Shown here: positions 41,537 through 44,431 of the stretch, one piece after another
How the letters are laid out: each line of letters opens with the position of its first letter
How positions within the stretch are numbered: the stretch's first letter is position 1
Origin: an uncultured Lachnobacterium sp.
GTDB taxonomy: Bacteria > Bacillota > Clostridia > Lachnospirales > Lachnospiraceae
Assembly (NCBI GenBank): GCA_900550545.1
Contig: URSS01000020.1
Span: 1 to 44,431 of the forward strand
Direction: 5' to 3'
DNA: 44,431 nt
Program-made: the position numbers and the translations under genes
Notes under the pieces: generated by a model
Told to the model about the DNA's origin: nothing
The model's database searches: none
The model's input: the letters and a program-made list of their open reading frames with translations, nothing else

Positions 41537-44431
41537 TTAACGTCTTGCGCCATAGCTGCACCGCTTGAGTGTACTCCTGGCCACAAGTTTGCTTCCGTCA
41601 TAGACCAACACGCGGGCTTTGTAGTAATATTTTCTGCCCTTCGTGCCCTTGGTGCTGATAAAGCTGTTCTTGCTGCTTGTCTTGAGCAGTTTGTAGCCTG
41701 CGGTCTTCTTCGTCGAGCGATAGAACTGGTACTTGACCGTGTAGCCCAGCGACTTGATGTCGGAGATCAGGCTCTTGCTGCTCTTGGCTGCGACCTGTAC
41801 CTTGACGGATTTCTTGCTCGTCTTAGTGGTGGTCACTTTGAACTTCGCGCTCTGCATCAGTTCTTTGACGTGGGCGGCGTTCTGTTCTTTAATTAACCGC
41901 TCTGCTTCGTCTTTGTCGACGACTGCGAAGGTCGAGAAGTGGGTCGTCGTGAAGCGAATGTAATCTTCTGCGCCGATCTTCACTACGCTGTGGTTCAGGA
42001 TCTTGCAGAGGCCGTTGTCGTCGATGTAGATCACGAGGATGTCTTTGCCCTTGAGTTTTTGCGGCATCGGCAGAATCACATAAGCCTTGCCGCCTTCAAA
42101 TTGATGCAGGTGTTTTTTGCCAATCTTCGCGACAATCTCGAAAAGCGTGCCGTTCTTGCCGACGATCTTCTCCGCCGGTTTCTGCGTTTCCTTGAGCTGG
42201 GTGTTTTCGCCCACCACGATGGTTACGGTGTCACCCTTGGCTGCGCCTGCAATCGTTTCTAAGGTCTTGTTGTCGAGGACGACTTCGCCGTTGTCGGTCT
42301 TGATGACAAGGTCGGCGTTCGTGTCCTTGGCGATCGCGTTGACGGTCGCCTTTGGCAGCTCGACTTCGGTTGCTTTCACGCTGTCCGCCGCGCCTGTGCT
42401 GCCTGCGCCGCTGCCGTTATTCGCGTCACTGGACTTCACAGTGATCTCGATCGTATCGGACTTATTGGAAACCGCCTGATCGAGCAGTTTGTCACCGAGG
42501 TCTTTGGAAACGCTGGCTGTGGTCTTGGAAACATCCTGTCCCTGCTCGTTCTTGGTCGTTTCGGTCGTCGTATGCTTGACGGTCGTCTTGGTTGTTATAG
42601 TTGTGTCGGTTTCCGCACCCGGCTTGGAGGTCGTATTGTCCTTCGTGTCTTCTTTGACTGTGATGACATCCGCATCAGACGGCGTCGGAGCCGGTGTCAC
42701 TACGCCGCCACCACCTCCGGAGGACGGTTTTGCCCAAAGGACGATGGTGCCGGTCAGCGTACTGTAGTTGGCCGCCTCGGTCGGGGTAAAGAGCCATGTG
42801 TAGGTCTTGCCCTGCTCTACCTTGGTACCCGGATTCAGCTCTGTGGTTTTATCCTCGGATTCGACCCATTTTACGATTCCTTGAATGGCTTTTCCCAAAG
42901 CCTTGAATAAGGATTCTTTATTTTCGCCTTCAGCTGTTAAGTTTGCATCCGCAAGGGTCTGTCCTTCCTTGGTAATCGCCGTATACTTCGGCGTACCGGT
43001 TGGGGTTGCCTTGTTGACGGTGATCGTCACCGTGCCGTCGGCTTCGGCGTAGGTATCGCCGTCAGTGGGGGTGAATTTCCACGCCGCTTCATACGTCCCG
43101 CTGCCGACTTCGGGCTTGACCGTGCCGTCCACCCACGCGAACGTGCCGGGAACGATCTTGCCGTCATCCTTCATCGTGCCGGAGAGCTTGATGGTGGAGA
43201 GCGCCTGACCGTAGGTCAGCGTCTTCGTGCTCAGCGTCGGCTCGCCGGTGGGGATGATCTTGTTGGTGGCATCGACGTTGATGAGCAGGGGGAAATCGAC
43301 AATATTACCGGAAGTCACCTTCACCTTGACCGTGCCGATGTTGCTTTCCGTGCTCGTTTTCACGGCCTGGATCGGCAAAATCAGCTTGCCGTCCTTGACT
43401 TCCGCGCTCCCCTTTGTTGCATCGTAATATCCGCCGTTGATGCTGACAGTATCAAGCTTATACGTCACATTGCCGTATTTCTTGGGGCTTTCCAGCTTCG
43501 GCAGCAGTTTGCTCAGATCGAGCGTATACACTCCGGCATGATCGTTCGCAACATTCAGTTTCCCGGCTTTGGGCGAGGAAGAGAGGAATGCCTTGGCGGT
43601 ATAGACCGGCACTTCCTTCACCGTCATCTCCGATGTTCCATCTTCAAAAACAAAGTTCGCTGCAGTCTGCCCGGGGCGCGGCTTCAGCTTGATCGTAAAG
43701 CTCGCCGTTGTATCTCCCGCCTCGGCGGAACTGAGCTTTACATTGCTGACCTCGAAATCCTCCGCGCCCAGCCGTATCGTGTAGCTACCTTGGTCGGCGC
43801 CCAAGGACGGATTTTTAGAATTTCTATTCTCTAAATTCTCTATAAAGCACCCCAGTTCAATAAGCTCTTCAGCGCTCAAATTCGTCGTGCCGTCGTACTC
43901 CCGGACAATGCGGCCAACGGCAAGGTTCTTTGAAAGCGTATACGGCTTGATCTCCCATTGGTGCGCCGCCGTGCCCGTATAGTTTCCCCTGCCTTCGATG
44001 GTCAGCGTGTATTTTCCGGCGTATACTGCCTTGTCGCCGCCTGTAATGGTGTAATCCGAACCCGCCGTCAGCTTTCGTCCATTGCAGTATACCTCAAAGA
44101 GATAGCTCAACTCCGTAGTAGAATCAGTGCTGCCGCCATACGGCGTAAATACGAATGTGCCCTTGCCATCTCCGATATTGCCCATGGCTTCCCAATCATC
44201 TGCCACCTGCTTAAATACCACGGCTTCCTGACTGAGGTCGGCAGGCACGACATTTATCGTATAGCCCTTGACTGCCACCTGCCACTGCGTTTCTCCGCCG
44301 GGGCGATCCAGCCCTGTGATCACGCAGAATACATCCAGCGTATCATTGACATTCACGCCAGCCACTTTATTCTCCGTCATATGTTCTGCGCCGCTGTCCG
44401 TTCTGCGATACCACTTCACATCGTACACGCC
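41537..44431 (-). CDS. Large repetitive surface/secreted protein, C-terminal part (5' end outside window)
   Basis: At least 964 residues; the frame is open through the window edge. From the N-side: a segment with FTPYGGSTDSTTELSYLFEVYCNGRKLTAG and AGKYTLTIEGRGNYTGT (MBG/Ig-like), VREYDGTTNLSAEELIELG (YDG-type repeat), two related Ig-like units with LTYGQALSTIKLSGT / TPTDGDTY and GQTLADANLTAE / FTPTEAANY, then a Gly/Pro/Thr linker (PSSGGGGGVVTPAPTPSD), a long Thr/Lys-rich stretch, and a C-terminal Fn3-like domain. No SLH or sorting motif ends it. GC content and codon use look higher than in neighbours, suggesting a different origin. Confidence 0.78.
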   Translation of the reverse strand, partial: GVYDVKWYRRTDSGAEHMTENKVAGVNVNDTLDVFCVITGLDRPGGETQWQVAVKGYTINVVPADLSQEAVVFKQVADDWEAMGNIGDGKGTFVFTPYGGSTDSTTELSYLFEVYCNGRKLTAGSDYTITGGDKAVYAGKYTLTIEGRGNYTGTAAHQWEIKPYTLSKNLAVGRIVREYDGTTNLSAEELIELGCFIENLENRNSKNPSLGADQGSYTIRLGAEDFEVSNVKLSSAEAGDTTASFTIKLKPRPGQTAANFVFEDGTSEMTVKEVPVYTAKAFLSSSPKAGKLNVANDHAGVYTLDLSKLLPKLESPKKYGNVTYKLDTVSINGGYYDATKGSAEVKDGKLILPIQAVKTSTESNIGTVKVKVTSGNIVDFPLLINVDATNKIIPTGEPTLSTKTLTYGQALSTIKLSGTMKDDGKIVPGTFAWVDGTVKPEVGSGTYEAAWKFTPTDGDTYAEADGTVTITVNKATPTGTPKYTAITKEGQTLADANLTAEGENKESLFKALGKAIQGIVKWVESEDKTTELNPGTKVEQGKTYTWLFTPTEAANYSTLTGTIVLWAKPSSGGGGGVVTPAPTPSDADVITVKEDTKDNTTSKPGAETDTTITTKTTVKHTTTETTKNEQGQDVSKTTASVSKDLGDKLLDQAVSNKSDTIEITVKSSDANNGSGAGSTGAADSVKATEVELPKATVNAIAKDTNADLVIKTDNGEVVLDNKTLETIAGAAKGDTVTIVVGENTQLKETQKPAEKIVGKNGTLFEIVAKIGKKHLHQFEGGKAYVILPMPQKLKGKDILVIYIDDNGLCKILNHSVVKIGAEDYIRFTTTHFSTFAVVDKDEAERLIKEQNAAHVKELMQSAKFKVTTTKTSKKSVKVQVAAKSSKSLISDIKSLGYTVKYQFYRSTKKTAGYKLLKTSSKNSFISTKGTKGRKYYYKARVLVYDGSKLVARSTLKRCSYGARR

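Overview
The window looks like a chromosomal segment of a strictly anaerobic Clostridia gut bacterium, most likely Lachnospiraceae. This rests on gene content (DUF4250-, DUF6472- and DUF6106-like small proteins, a C_GCAxxG_C_C protein, a minimal SufC/SufBD pair, an anaerobic cobalt-early B12 pathway), moderate GC and strong AGGAGG ribosome binding sites. No species is assigned.

Layout. 1-2.7 kb: 3' part of pyrG with a terminator, a WYL-domain regulator and two tiny conserved proteins. 2.8-6.0 kb (minus): a CYTH phosphatase/cyclase, an unidentified small ORF, and a cytidylate-kinase-like protein in an operon with an ion transporter. 6.2-8.6 kb: a GH1 beta-glucosidase divergent from an AraC regulator. 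8.9-12.3 kb: a secreted Big2-type protein, an orphan LytTR response regulator, murI, a YvyF-like zinc-ribbon protein and a small membrane protein. 12.5-16.7 kb: glycogen-debranching enzyme, tRNA-Phe(GAA) with a near-consensus promoter, then a PlsY-like / glycolipid glycosyltransferase pair.

16.7-32.7 kb is the core: a long, tightly coupled cobalamin operon. Order: cbiP, cobT, cobU, cobS, a short CobU-like paralogue, cobC-like phosphatase, cbiB, cobD, cbiC, cbiF, cbiG, cbiH, a cbiJ-cbiE-cbiT triple fusion, cbiA, a cbiK-cbiL fusion and an SseB-like gene. Most junctions are ATGA or longer overlaps. cbiD, cobalt transport genes and the corrinoid adenosyltransferase are not in the window. The operon leader lacks a recognisable B12 box but can fold into a terminator that also hides the cbiP Shine-Dalgarno, with a mutually exclusive alternative fold; it is the strongest candidate here for an undescribed regulatory element.

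32.7-37.6 kb: a NifX-like protein with a His/Cys-rich tail, a two-gene SUF-like Fe-S scaffold (SufC plus one SufB/D), a stand-alone AAA ATPase whose promoter is covered by a phased ACAGTAAA array, and an operon of three Cys-containing proteins ending in a stand-alone relative of the MetH activation domain. 37.7-44.4 kb is accessory: an AAA-ATPase/PD-(D/E)XK protein with an extra N-terminal domain, a Nim-like flavoprotein, a 5'-truncated IS200/IS605 TnpB with its right end and probable omega-RNA, a decayed DUF4143 ATPase, and the 3' part of a GC-richer giant surface-protein gene that runs off the window.
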